Positions 9,282 to 18,237 are shown, counted from the stretch's first letter. The stretch: DNA of 64,000 bases from Stenotrophomonas maltophilia (GCF_023518235.1 NZ_CP090423.1:2790001-2854000); one strand, 5' to 3'. A program made the numbers and translations. The notes: generated by a model not told the origin, from the sequence alone.

Positions 9282-11183
9282 TCAGCGCCCGCGATTACCG
9301 TGCCAGTGCTGGTGCCACGCCTGGAACATCAACACATTCCACAGGTGCGTGTGCCATTTGCGCTCGCCGCGCAGGAACGCCTCCCAGATGCCGCGCACGC
9401 GTACCGCATCGAAGCAGCCCTGGTTGCGCAGCCGCTGCGGATCCAGCAATGCCTCGGCCCAATCGCGCAGCGGGCCAGCCAGCCAGCGCGCCATCGGTGG
9501 CCCGAAGCCGCGCTTGGGGCGATACACCAGCGGCTCGGGCAGGTAGCGCGCCAGCAGATGCTTGAGGATCCGCTTGTGCTCGCCATCGTGGTACTTCAGG
9601 TGCTGCGGCAGGCGCCAGGCAAGACGCACCACGTCCATGTCCAGCAGCGGCGCGCGCGTTTCCACCCCCGCCGCCATGCCGGCACGATCGACCTTGGCGA
9701 GGATGCCCTCGGCCAGATCCATGCGGAAATCCAGCAGCTGGATGCGCGCCTCCGCCGGCAGCCCGGTGTCCTGCTGTTGGAAGATCGTCATCGGTTCACG
9801 TGCCCCCAGCACCACCTGCGCCGGCTGCCGCCAGCGGGTGACGCGCTGCAGGTAGTGGCCTTCCACATCATTGGCCGCCACTTCGGCCACCAGCGCTCGC
9901 CAGCCCCCCAGCCGGCCGCGTTCGGCGTTCATGCGGGTGCCGCTGCGCCGCGCCAGATCGCGCACCCAGTCCGGCAGGCCACCGCACAGGCGGGCATTGC
10001 GCAGCGCACGGCCGTAACTGGGATGGCCAAAGAACAGCTCGTCGCCGCCATCACCGGTCAACGCCACCGGCTTGCGTGCACCCAGCAGTTCGCTGGCCAG
10101 CAGGGTCGGCAGCTGCGACGCATCGGCGAACGGCTCGCACCAGACCTGCGGCAGGCGTTGCAGCAGGTCCAGGCCCTGGCGCGCATCCATGCGGTGCAGG
10201 TGGTGCTGCACGCCCAGATGCCGCGCAACCTGCGAGGCCCAGTCGCTCTCGTCATGCCCCGGATCGTCGAAGCCCACCGTCCACGCTTCGATCGGAAGCG
10301 CCGACTGCGCCTGCATCATCGCCGTCACCAGCGACGAATCAGTGCCGCCGGACAGGAACGCGCCACAGGCCAGCGGCGAGTGCATGCGCGCGGCGATGGC
10401 CTTCTGCAGCACGGCCTCCAGCTGATCGGTGGCCTGCTCAAGGTCGGGTGCCGGCTGCAGCGGTTCCTGCAGCGCGCTGTGCATCGCATCGCGCGCGCAC
10501 CAGTAGCGCGAACCGCCCTGCGCGGCCTGCGCGGAACCACGCGCGGCGTGGTCGGCAAGATCGATGCGCAGCATGGCACCGGCCACCAGCTTGTGGATGC
10601 CGCGATAGATCGTGTGCGGTGCCGGCACGTAGTCGTGGCGCAGCAGCAGGCTCAGCGCGTCCTGGTCGATGCTGGGCGAGAAACCGGCGAACGCCTGCAG
10701 CGCCTTCAGCTCGGAGGCGAACAGGAACTGCCCCTGGTGCCAGCCGTAGTACAGCGGGCGCTCGCCCACCGGGTCGCGGGCCAGCCAGAGTTCGCGCGAC
10801 TGGCGATCCCAGACACTGAAACCGAAGGCACCTTCGATGCGAGACAGCGCCCGCTGTACGCCCCATTCCACGATTGCCTGCAACAGCAACCGCGCGTCGC
10901 TGCAGCTGCGTGGCAGGTCGCGCAGTTGCCCCTGCAGGTGGGCGCGGTTGTACAGCCGGCCATCCAGGCACAGCACGTAGCGGCCACAATCCGAGCTGAG
11001 CGGCTGCAACGGCGTATCGCTGGGTGCCCGGCAGTGGCCCAGGGCGAGGCCGGCGTCAGCGTCGGTCCAGTAACCGATGCGACCGCGACCGCGCTGCTGC
11101 AGGGCCCGCAGCATCGGCGCCAGCTGCTGGAGCAGCTGCTCATCGTCGGCGGGCGGCAGCCAGGCGCCAACCACGCCGCTCAT
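9282..11183 (-). CDS. Asparagine-synthetase-like amidotransferase lacking the N-terminal cysteine
   Basis: A 633-residue protein with the two-domain layout of AsnB: an N-terminal Ntn-type glutaminase-like domain (about 1-210) and a C-terminal ATP-dependent synthetase domain. The PP-loop is intact (FLSGGTDSSLV near residue 265) and ALTGDGGDELFFGH is conserved. The protein starts MSGVVG where working glutaminases start MCGI: codon 2 is AGC, not TGC. The glutamine-binding motifs are altered as well (RGRGR for RGPD, DGRLYN for NGEIYN). It probably uses free ammonia or another amine, or makes an amide bond as beta-lactam synthetases do, which also lack this Cys. An upstream in-frame extension to 11366 has no AsnB-like content and is not used. 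It is divergent from a two-component regulator. Confidence 0.85.
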   Translation of the reverse strand: MSGVVGAWLPPADDEQLLQQLAPMLRALQQRGRGRIGYWTDADAGLALGHCRAPSDTPLQPLSSDCGRYVLCLDGRLYNRAHLQGQLRDLPRSCSDARLLLQAIVEWGVQRALSRIEGAFGFSVWDRQSRELWLARDPVGERPLYYGWHQGQFLFASELKALQAFAGFSPSIDQDALSLLLRHDYVPAPHTIYRGIHKLVAGAMLRIDLADHAARGSAQAAQGGSRYWCARDAMHSALQEPLQPAPDLEQATDQLEAVLQKAIAARMHSPLACGAFLSGGTDSSLVTAMMQAQSALPIEAWTVGFDDPGHDESDWASQVARHLGVQHHLHRMDARQGLDLLQRLPQVWCEPFADASQLPTLLASELLGARKPVALTGDGGDELFFGHPSYGRALRNARLCGGLPDWVRDLARRSGTRMNAERGRLGGWRALVAEVAANDVEGHYLQRVTRWRQPAQVVLGAREPMTIFQQQDTGLPAEARIQLLDFRMDLAEGILAKVDRAGMAAGVETRAPLLDMDVVRLAWRLPQHLKYHDGEHKRILKHLLARYLPEPLVYRPKRGFGPPMARWLAGPLRDWAEALLDPQRLRNQGCFDAVRVRGIWEAFLRGERKWHTHLWNVLMFQAWHQHWHGNRGR

Positions 11184-11346
11184 CGCAGGCCCCCATGACG
11201 GCAGCGGCAGGACAGGTTGGGCAGGCAGGGGGCAGCGGCTGACATGGGGACGGCACGCGGAGCGGAGGAGACTCCATGCTCGGCGCGGCCGGCGGGCGCT
11301 GTCAGTCGCTTTGCTGTCAGCGATCGTCACCGGCCGTGGCCGCCAC

Positions 11347-11483
11347 GTAACGTTTTGTAACTGCAACCGGCTATGCTGGGCGGCAAGGTGTTGCCGGGAC
11401 TGAGACCCGGCCCGCGCGTCAGCAACCCCGGCTGAATGGCGCCCGCCCCCGGGACCCGGGCGGCCCGAAGGCTGGGATAGGAT
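11347..11483. promoter_or_regulatory. Divergent control region between the AsnB-like gene and the response regulator
   Basis: The 350-bp gap has no gene. Two GTAAC repeats, 10 bp apart (11347-11351 and 11357-11361), are followed by GCAAC at 11363; this is the helical spacing favoured by OmpR-type regulators. TATGCT at 11372 and TAGGAT at 11478-11483 are possible -10 boxes toward the right. A GC-rich hairpin spans about 11440-11465. A GCTGTCAG direct repeat occurs near 11300-11323. Assignments to particular promoters are guesses. Confidence 0.35.
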
Positions 11484-11533
11484 CGCCGCGCTCGTGCCGT
11501 GGCGGTACGTTTGCGCCCACGGAGGCCTTGATA

Positions 11534-12223
11534 ATGCTGGATATCGTACTGGTCGAAGACGATGCCCGCCTGGGTACGATGGTCAGCGACTATCTGCAGC
11601 GGCATGGCTACCAGGTGGCCCACGAGCGCACCGGCGCGCGTGCGGTGACCCGCATCCTGGCCGAAAAGCCGGCGCTGGTGCTGCTCGACGTCGGCCTGCC
11701 CGACCAGGATGGTTTCGAAGTGTGTCGGCAGATCCGCCCCCACTATGACGGCATCATCTGCGTGCTGACCGCCCGCACCGACAACATCGACCAGGTGCTG
11801 GGGCTGGAACTGGGTGCCGACGATTACATCGGCAAGCCGATCGAACCGCGGGTCCTGCTGGCCCGTCTGCGCGCCCACCTGCGTCGCCACCGCCGGGTTG
11901 AACCGCGTGACGGCAGCCTGCGCTTCGGCGAGCTGAACATCGACCCGTCCACCCGCAACGTGCACCTGCAGGGCGGCCTGCTGGAACTGACCACCGCCGA
12001 GTTCGACCTGCTGTTCCTGCTGGCCAGCAACGCCGGCCAGATCCTGGACCGCGACGCGCTGCTGCGCGGCCTGCGCGGGATCGCCTTCGACGGCCTGGAC
12101 CGCTCGATCGATGCGCGCATCTCGCGCCTGCGGCGCAAGCTGGGCGACAACCCCGAGCAACCGGAACGGATCAAGACCGTCCGCGGCCGCGGCTACCTGT
12201 TCAGCCGCTCGGCATGGGGATGA
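11534..12223 (+). CDS. OmpR-family response regulator (RstA-like)
   Basis: A 229-residue DNA-binding response regulator. The receiver domain has acidic residues VEDD near the start, the phospho-acceptor Asp in LLDVGLPDQDG (about residue 52), a Thr in LTARTD and the Lys in IGKPIEP. The C-terminal winged helix includes TTAEFDLL and ends KTVRGRGYLFS. I start at ATG 11534 (MLDIVLVEDD), with GGAGG about ten bases upstream; a TTG six bases earlier is less likely. It overlaps the following sensor kinase by ten bases, so the two form one transcription unit. The closest known layout is RstA/RstB. Targets are unknown. Confidence 0.9.
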   Translation: MLDIVLVEDDARLGTMVSDYLQRHGYQVAHERTGARAVTRILAEKPALVLLDVGLPDQDGFEVCRQIRPHYDGIICVLTARTDNIDQVLGLELGADDYIGKPIEPRVLLARLRAHLRRHRRVEPRDGSLRFGELNIDPSTRNVHLQGGLLELTTAEFDLLFLLASNAGQILDRDALLRGLRGIAFDGLDRSIDARISRLRRKLGDNPEQPERIKTVRGRGYLFSRSAWG

Positions 12224-13566
12224 AACGCACGCCCTCGGCGATGCGCGGTCACGCCTTTCATTTCCTGCGCTACGGCATCGGCTTCCTGGTCGCCCACCTG
12301 CTGTTGATCGTGCTTGGCCTGTGGGCCTGGGACGCGCTGCTGGAAGACCGCACCGAAGCGGGCCTGCAGGCCGAGATGCGCGGTACTCATGCGCTGCTGC
12401 AGCACCGCTTCGCCGAGACGCCGCGCGAACAGTGGCCGGCACTGGCGCGCCAGCTCGACACCGATTTCGCCTACGCCCTGCGCATGGTGCCGCTGGCCGA
12501 GGCAGTGAAGGAACTGCCCGCCAGCCAGCGCCCGCCCTTCAACAATGGCCGGGTGCAGATCGATCTGGAGCACATGCGCAGCCTGCAGCGCATCGGCGAC
12601 AGCGACTATGCGGTGATGCTGGGCCCACTGGACGAAGCGTTGCCCGACGAAGGCTGGCAGGACAGCGATGTCTCCGGCGTGGCGATCCTGCTGCTGATCC
12701 TGATGGTGGCCGTGGCGCTGCCGATGTACGTGATGGTCTACCGCCTGTGGCGCGATGTCTCGCAGCTGGCACAGGCCGCGCGGCGCATGCGCGATGGCCA
12801 GCTGGATACGCGTGCGCCGCGCGCCGGCACCGCACTGGTGCGGCCGTTGGCCAATGCCTTCAACCACATGGCCGAACAGCTGCAGCAGCTGCTGGAAAGC
12901 CAGCGCGTGCTGGCGCAGGCGGTGGCACATGAAGTGCGCACGCCGCTGGCCCGCATGCGCTTCGGCCTGGCCGACCTGGAGGACACCGCGCTGGACGAGA
13001 TCCAGCGCGATGCCCTGGGCGGGCTGCGCACCGATGTCGATCGTCTGCAGCACCTGACCGATGCCGGCGTCCAGTACGCCGCGCTCGGCCGTTGTCATCA
13101 GCTGACCCGCCAGCGCCTGCAGCTGGCCGCGCTGGTGCGCGGCGTGGTCGCCCAGTTCGCGCCGCTGCCGATGCCGGTGCAGCAGGCGCTGTCGCCGGCC
13201 GGCCTGGTCAACGTCAACCGGCACATGCTGGAGCTGGCCCTGCGCAACCTGCTGGGCAACGCGCTGCGCTATGCACGCCGGCAGATCCGAATTGCCAGCA
13301 CGGTCAATGATGGCTGGCTGTGCCTGCAGGTGGAGGACGACGGCCCCGGCATCGCGCCCGAACTGCGTGGCCAGGTGCTGCAGCCCTACGTACGGCTCGA
13401 CCCCGGCAGCCCCGGTTTCGGGCTGGGCCTGGCCTTGGTGCAGGTGGTGGCCGACAAGCACGACGGCCACGTCGAGGTGACCGATTCCGAGCTGGGCGGC
13501 GCCTGCATCCGCCTGCACCTGCCGCTGGAAAGCAGCGGCGTGGTGGAGTGCGAGGCCGCCTGCTAG
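12214..13566 (+). CDS. Sensor histidine kinase (RstB-like)
   Basis: A 450-residue inner-membrane kinase, partner of the regulator it overlaps. Two membrane segments (about 21-43 and 153-175) enclose a periplasmic sensor region of about 110 residues. A HAMP-like linker follows, then the H-box VAHEVRTPLARMR with His239, the N-box NLLGNALRYA, and ATP-lid glycine motifs DDGPGI and GFGLGLAL. An ATG two codons in (12220) is an equally good start. Its TAG stop at 13564-13566 shares the palindrome CTAG with the stop of the convergent kinase gene, leaving no room for a terminator. Confidence 0.9.
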   Translation: MGMKRTPSAMRGHAFHFLRYGIGFLVAHLLLIVLGLWAWDALLEDRTEAGLQAEMRGTHALLQHRFAETPREQWPALARQLDTDFAYALRMVPLAEAVKELPASQRPPFNNGRVQIDLEHMRSLQRIGDSDYAVMLGPLDEALPDEGWQDSDVSGVAILLLILMVAVALPMYVMVYRLWRDVSQLAQAARRMRDGQLDTRAPRAGTALVRPLANAFNHMAEQLQQLLESQRVLAQAVAHEVRTPLARMRFGLADLEDTALDEIQRDALGGLRTDVDRLQHLTDAGVQYAALGRCHQLTRQRLQLAALVRGVVAQFAPLPMPVQQALSPAGLVNVNRHMLELALRNLLGNALRYARRQIRIASTVNDGWLCLQVEDDGPGIAPELRGQVLQPYVRLDPGSPGFGLGLALVQVVADKHDGHVEVTDSELGGACIRLHLPLESSGVVECEAAC

Positions 13567-15032
13567 GCCGCCGCTTCCGCGCGCGGCAACGCGAACACGA
13601 ACAACGCACCCTGCTCGCTGTCGCGCAGTTCGATGCGGCGGCCATGCAGCTGCACGATGCGCTGCACGATCAACAGGCCCAGGCCACCGTTCTCGCCACG
13701 GCGCGCGCCCAGCGCAGCCGGTGCCTGGAACAGCTGCGCGCGCAGTGCCGGCGCTACACCCGGGCCATCATCGGCCACACTCACCTCGACGCTGTCCGGT
13801 GTCGCACGCAGGCGTACCTCGATCCGGCCACCCTCGGGCGCATGACGCAGGGCGTTGTCGAGCAGATTGGTCAACACCCGCTCGACCAGGCCCAGGTCGG
13901 CGCGCACCAGTGGCAGGCCCGGCGGGAAGTCCGCATGCAACCTCTGGTTGCGGGCCTGCGCGGCCAGCTCGAACTTCTGCAGTACGTCCTGCAGCAGCTC
14001 CGGCAGCGCGAACACCTCCCACTCCAGCCGCACTTCGCCATGCTCCAGCCGCGCCAGCTCGAACAGCGCGCGTGCAAGGCGGCCGACCTTGGCGCTCTGC
14101 GCCAGCGCGATGCCGAGGTAGCGGCGGCGCTCGTCCGGCGACAGCGTGGCATCCTTCAACGCCAGCGTCTCCAGATAGCCGTGCAGCGATGACAGCGGAG
14201 TGCGCAGGTCATGCGAGATGTTGGCCACCAGCTCGCGCCGCTGCAGGTCCTGCTGGCGCAGCTGCTGCCATTGCTCTCCCAGCCGCTGCGCCATCTGCGC
14301 ATGCGCGTGTTCGAGGATCACCAGCTCGTCGCGCTCACCCGGCCGCAGCGGTTCCGGCGGCGGCAACGGCGTGGGGGCGTCGATGTCGAAGGCCTGGATG
14401 CGACGGGTCAGCCGGCGCAGCGGCCGGGTCACCCAGTAGAAGGCCACCAGCCCGGCCAGCAGACCGAGGCCACCGACCAGCACCACCGACCACCATGTGG
14501 TGTTCCACTGGCTGCCGGCGGCAAGATCATCGGACAGCATCTGCCGGTGCTCGCCCACCAGCACCACGTACACGTAACCGGCCTGGCGTCCCTGCACGAT
14601 CAGCGGCGCGGCACTGAACACCTTGCGCCCGTCCGCACTGCGCGGGTCATCGCCAAGGATCGGCAACGGCGCACCGGACAGCAGGCGGCGCAATGGCGCC
14701 ACGTCCACCCGGTTGCGCACCAGATGGCCGCTGGGCGCATCGTGGCCGAGGATGCGGCCCTGATCGTCCAGCAGATACACCTCGACGCTGGGATTGACCG
14801 CCATCAGCTGCCCGAACAGCGCGCGCACCGCGGCGTCGCGCATGCCGCTGGTGTCCATCAGCTCGCTGCGCTGGGCAATGTGCTCGGCCAGGCCCAGCGA
14901 CAGCCGCTGCACGACTTCCTGTTCGTGGCGCGTGTTGGCGCGCATCTGCAGGGCCAGCAGCGCCATGCAGCACATCAGCATCAGCGCGGCGATCACCGCC
15001 GCCAGCTTCTGCCACAGGTTGGGCTTGATCAT
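13563..15032 (-). CDS. Sensor histidine kinase
   Basis: A 489-residue inner-membrane kinase. TM1 lies at about residues 8-28 and TM2 at about 180-202, with a periplasmic sensor between them that has a PAS-like VYLLDDQGRILG strand pair. After a HAMP region come the H-box ISHDLRTPLSSL (His about 274), NLLDNALRHAPEGG, DDGPGVAP and GGLGLLIV. The ATG at 15030-15032 overlaps the TGA of the upstream regulator by four bases (ATGA), so translation is probably coupled. A longer reading frame extends upstream only as the out-of-frame shadow of the regulator gene. Together with the regulator it is the nearest candidate controller of the divergent msrB-dipZ-msrA genes (inference). Confidence 0.9.
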   Translation of the reverse strand: MIKPNLWQKLAAVIAALMLMCCMALLALQMRANTRHEQEVVQRLSLGLAEHIAQRSELMDTSGMRDAAVRALFGQLMAVNPSVEVYLLDDQGRILGHDAPSGHLVRNRVDVAPLRRLLSGAPLPILGDDPRSADGRKVFSAAPLIVQGRQAGYVYVVLVGEHRQMLSDDLAAGSQWNTTWWSVVLVGGLGLLAGLVAFYWVTRPLRRLTRRIQAFDIDAPTPLPPPEPLRPGERDELVILEHAHAQMAQRLGEQWQQLRQQDLQRRELVANISHDLRTPLSSLHGYLETLALKDATLSPDERRRYLGIALAQSAKVGRLARALFELARLEHGEVRLEWEVFALPELLQDVLQKFELAAQARNQRLHADFPPGLPLVRADLGLVERVLTNLLDNALRHAPEGGRIEVRLRATPDSVEVSVADDGPGVAPALRAQLFQAPAALGARRGENGGLGLLIVQRIVQLHGRRIELRDSEQGALFVFALPRAEAAA

Positions 15033-15748
15033 GCCGCCGCCCCGGCCGGATCGACCAGCTTGTAGCCGCGTCCCCACACCGTCAGCAGCCGCCGCGGGTT
15101 GGCCGGGTCCGGCTCGATCTTGCTGCGCAGCCGATTGATGTGGGTGTTGACCGTGTGCTCGTAACCATCGTGCTGGTAGCCCCAGACCTGGTTGAGCAGC
15201 TCCATGCGCGCGAACACCTGGTCCGGGTGGCGCGCGAAGAACAGCAGCAGGTCGAACTCGCGCGGGGTCAGCTCCAGCGCGTTGCCATCCACCGAAGCGG
15301 TGCGTGCCACCGGGTCCAGCTGCAACCCGCCCAGCTCGATAGCACCGGCATCGATGCGCGCGCTCTGCGCCATCGCCTCGGCACGGCGCAACAGCGCACG
15401 TACCCGCGCCACCAGCTCCGGCATCGAGAACGGCTTGGCCAGATAGTCGTCCGCGCCCAGTTCCAGGCCGACGATGCGCTGGGTCTCGCTGCCGCGCGCA
15501 CTGATGATGATGATCGGCACGTAACGCGCCATCGCGCGTGCACGCTGGCACACCTGCAGGCCATCCACGCCGGGCAGCATCACGTCCAGCACCAGCGCAT
15601 CCCACGGTCCGTCCTGTTCGAGCAGGCGCAGGCCGGCGTCGCCGCTGGCGGCGTGGGCGACGTCGTAGCCTTCATCGCCCAGGTGCATGCGCAGCAGGTC
15701 GGCGATGTGGGCATCGTCTTCAACGATCAGCACGCGTTTGGTGGACAT
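15029..15748 (-). CDS. OmpR-family response regulator
   Basis: A 239-residue regulator. The receiver has VEDDAHIADLL at the start, the phospho-acceptor in LVLDVMLPGVDG (about residue 55), SARGSE and the AKPFSMPEL lysine. The winged-helix effector includes TPREFDLLLFF and ends VWGRGYKLVDP. I start at ATG 15746-15748 (MSTKRVLIVEDD), the normal regulator start; longer in-frame readings to the right are antisense to msrB. It is followed by its kinase with an ATGA overlap. It is divergent from msrB, and dyad symmetries in the shared gap could be its binding site. Confidence 0.92.
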   Translation of the reverse strand: MSTKRVLIVEDDAHIADLLRMHLGDEGYDVAHAASGDAGLRLLEQDGPWDALVLDVMLPGVDGLQVCQRARAMARYVPIIIISARGSETQRIVGLELGADDYLAKPFSMPELVARVRALLRRAEAMAQSARIDAGAIELGGLQLDPVARTASVDGNALELTPREFDLLLFFARHPDQVFARMELLNQVWGYQHDGYEHTVNTHINRLRSKIEPDPANPRRLLTVWGRGYKLVDPAGAAA

Positions 15749-15807
15749 CGGCAGCTCAGGGCCAGTGGGGAGGCTGCCCGCATTGTGGCGCGGGACGGCC
15801 GCCGATA

Positions 15808-15840
15808 CCTCACGAAAAATTGAATCCTGCGTGAGGATTC
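15808..15840. promoter_or_regulatory. Interlocked dyads in the regulator/msrB divergent promoter
   Basis: CCTCACG (15808-15814) pairs with CGTGAGG (15830-15836), and GAATCC (15822-15827) pairs with GGATTC (15835-15840). The two dyads overlap within 33 bp, in the 144-bp gap between the divergent genes. This is a plausible operator for the neighbouring response regulator. Confidence 0.45.
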
Positions 15841-15892
15841 GTTGACCCGGGCAGGCGCAGCATGGCCCCGTCGCCCCTTCCCGGAGTCCGCC

Positions 15893-16465
15893 ATGCCCCT
15901 CACCCGACGCCATCTGCTGGGCCTGGGCGGTGTCGCCACCGCCGCCGGCCTGTTCGGACTGGGCGCCTGCAGCCGAGCCGCACCGGCCGCCGCCGAGGCA
16001 CGGCCGGTGCGCCAGTTCGAGGTCATGCACAGCGATGCGCAATGGCGCCAGCAGCTGACCCCGGCGCAGTACGCGGTGCTGCGCCAGCAGGCCACCGAAC
16101 GGCCCTGGAGCAGCTCACTCAACAAGGAACACCGGCAGGGTACCTTCGCCTGCGCCGGCTGCGCGCTGCCGCTGTTCTCCTCCTCCACCAAGTTCGAGAG
16201 CGGTACCGGCTGGCCCAGCTTCTGGGCACCGCTGCACAACGCAATCGGCGAGGACCGCGACGTCACCTTCGGCATGCTGCGGGTGGAAGTGCACTGCCGG
16301 CGCTGTGGCGGCCATCTCGGCCACGTCTTCAACGATGGCCCGCGCCCGACCGGGCTGCGCTACTGCATGAACGGTGCGGCCATGGTGTTTGTTCCCGGCG
16401 CCGGTGATGGCGCTGCCGACGGCTGGCGCGTGCCGGTCGGTTCTTCCCCTGTTTCCGGAGCCTGA
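15893..16465 (+). CDS. msrB: Peptide-methionine (R)-S-oxide reductase MsrB, Tat-exported lipoprotein
   Basis: A 190-residue MsrB that reduces methionine-R-sulfoxide in proteins. The N-terminus carries a twin-arginine motif (TRRHLLGLGG, Arg5-Arg6) followed by a lipobox ending in Cys26 (LGAC), so the enzyme should be exported folded and anchored at the membrane. Zinc-site pairs CAGC and CRRC are present, GTGWPSF is the family signature, and the catalytic Cys158 sits in RYCMN. No extra resolving cysteine is visible. The ATG at 15893 has CGGAG upstream; an earlier in-frame start would bury the signal. Only 2 bp separate it from dipZ, whose thioredoxin domain is the obvious reductant. Confidence 0.93.
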   Translation: MPLTRRHLLGLGGVATAAGLFGLGACSRAAPAAAEARPVRQFEVMHSDAQWRQQLTPAQYAVLRQQATERPWSSSLNKEHRQGTFACAGCALPLFSSSTKFESGTGWPSFWAPLHNAIGEDRDVTFGMLRVEVHCRRCGGHLGHVFNDGPRPTGLRYCMNGAAMVFVPGAGDGAADGWRVPVGSSPVSGA

Positions 16466-16467
16466 CG

Positions 16468-18237
16468 ATGCTGCTGTTGCTGCTTGCCTACCTGGGGGGC
16501 GCACTGACCCTGCTCAGCCCATGCATCCTGCCGGTGCTGCCGTTCGTGTTCGCACGCGCCGACCGCCCCTTCCTGCGCAGCACGCTGCCGCTGCTGCTGG
16601 GCATGGCACTCACCTTCACCGTGGTTGCCAGCCTGGCCGCGGTGGGCAGCCAATGGGTGGCACAGGCCAACCAGATCGGACGCTGGATCGCCCTGCTGCT
16701 GATGGCGCTGTTCGCGCTGGCCTTGCTGTGGCCGCGGCTGGCCGACCATCTGCTGGCGCCGTTCCAGCGCGTGGGTGCGCGGCTGAGTGCGCGCGCCGAT
16801 GCCGCTGATGCCGCCGGCCGTGGCGGGGCGTGGACCTCGCTGCTGATCGGCATCGCCACCGGCCTGCTGTGGGCGCCCTGCGCTGGGCCGATCCTTGGTC
16901 TGGTGCTGACCGGCGCGGCCCTGCACGGCGCCAGCGCCGGCACCAGCACGCTGCTGCTGGCCTACGCGCTGGGGGCCATTACCGCACTGGCCTTGGCGGT
17001 CTGGGTGGGCGGCCGCGTGTTCCGCGCCCTGCAGGCACGCCTCGGCCTGGGTGACGTGCTGCGCAAGATGTTGGGCGTGGCCGCGCTGCTGGCGGTGGTG
17101 GCGATCGGTCTGGGCTGGGATACCGGCCTGCTGACCCGCCTGTCCACGCTCAGCACAGCGCGCATCGAACAGGGCCTGCTCGATGCGGTGCCCGGCGCGC
17201 AGCCGGCGGCACCGCCGATGATGATGATGGCCGGTGCCAACGCCGCTGCCGATGCACCGCTGCCGGTGGAAGGCACCCTGCCCGCGCTGGACGGTGCCAC
17301 CGGCTGGCTCAACAGCCCGCCGCTGAGCGCCCAGCAGCTGCGCGGCAAGGTAGTACTGGTCGATTTCTGGACATACTCCTGCATCAACTGCCTGCGCGCG
17401 ATGCCGTTCGTGCACGAATGGGAGCGCCGCTACCGCGACCACGGCCTGGTGGTGATCGGCGTGCACACCCCGGAGTTCGCTTTCGAACGTGACCCACGCA
17501 ACGTGATGAAGGCGGTTGAGCAGTTGAAGGTCGCCTACCCGGTGGCGCTGGACAACCAGTACACGATCTGGCGCGCGTTCAACAACCGCTACTGGCCAGC
17601 GCAGTACTTCGTCGATGCCCAGGGCAACATCCGTGGCCACCAGTTCGGTGAAGGCAACTACGCGCGTTCGGAACAGGTGATCCGCCGCCTGCTGGCCGAG
17701 GCCGGCCAGACGAATCTGCCGCCACCGGCCGATCCCGCCGCTGCCGAGCTGAAGGGCGTGGCCGCGCAGGCCGACATGGGCAACCTGCGTTCGCCGGAGA
17801 CCTACCTGGGCCACGCCCGCGCCGAGCAGTTCGCCTCGCCCGGTGGACAGCGTGCCGATACCGCCTTCGACTACTCGCTGCCCACTGCGCTGGCGCTGAA
17901 CCAGTGGGGACTGTCCGGCCACTGGACGGTCACCGACGAGGCGGCACAGCTGCAACAGGCCGGCGGCCGTATCGCCTTCCAGTTCCATGCGCGCGACCTG
18001 CACCTGGTGCTGGCGCCGAGCCAGGAAGGAAAGCCGGTGCGCTTCCGCGTGCTGCTCGATGGCAAGCCGCTGCCGGCCACTGACGCCGGCAGCGATGTGG
18101 GCGCCGACGGCAGTGGCGTGGTCGACGAACACCGCCTGTACCAGCTGGTGCGCCAGCGCGGCACGGTCGGCCCGCACCGCTTCGAGATCGAGTTCCTCGA
18201 TGCGGGCGTACAGGCCTATGCCTTCACCTTCGGTTGA
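16468..18237 (+). CDS. DipZ-type thiol-disulfide protein: CcdA membrane domain fused to thioredoxin
   Basis: A 589-residue fusion that carries electrons from cytoplasmic thioredoxin across the inner membrane. Residues 1 to about 235 are a CcdA/DsbD-beta-like membrane domain with the two redox cysteines in LSPCILP (Cys19) and WAPCAGP (Cys138). A thioredoxin-like domain follows, with the CINC active site (Cys305, Cys308) in FWTYSCINC, typical of DipZ. The last 150 residues form a beta-rich domain like that C-terminal to other DipZ proteins. It lies between msrB and msrA in one operon (gaps of 2 and 14 bp), so it most likely recycles both reductases in the periplasm. That partnership is inferred from context. 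Confidence 0.9.
   Translation: MLLLLLAYLGGALTLLSPCILPVLPFVFARADRPFLRSTLPLLLGMALTFTVVASLAAVGSQWVAQANQIGRWIALLLMALFALALLWPRLADHLLAPFQRVGARLSARADAADAAGRGGAWTSLLIGIATGLLWAPCAGPILGLVLTGAALHGASAGTSTLLLAYALGAITALALAVWVGGRVFRALQARLGLGDVLRKMLGVAALLAVVAIGLGWDTGLLTRLSTLSTARIEQGLLDAVPGAQPAAPPMMMMAGANAAADAPLPVEGTLPALDGATGWLNSPPLSAQQLRGKVVLVDFWTYSCINCLRAMPFVHEWERRYRDHGLVVIGVHTPEFAFERDPRNVMKAVEQLKVAYPVALDNQYTIWRAFNNRYWPAQYFVDAQGNIRGHQFGEGNYARSEQVIRRLLAEAGQTNLPPPADPAAAELKGVAAQADMGNLRSPETYLGHARAEQFASPGGQRADTAFDYSLPTALALNQWGLSGHWTVTDEAAQLQQAGGRIAFQFHARDLHLVLAPSQEGKPVRFRVLLDGKPLPATDAGSDVGADGSGVVDEHRLYQLVRQRGTVGPHRFEIEFLDAGVQAYAFTFG

Noticed and set aside
9198..11198. A 666-codon plus-strand open frame
   Set aside because: Exact antisense of the AsnB-like gene, which has clear PP-loop and synthetase motifs on the minus strand.
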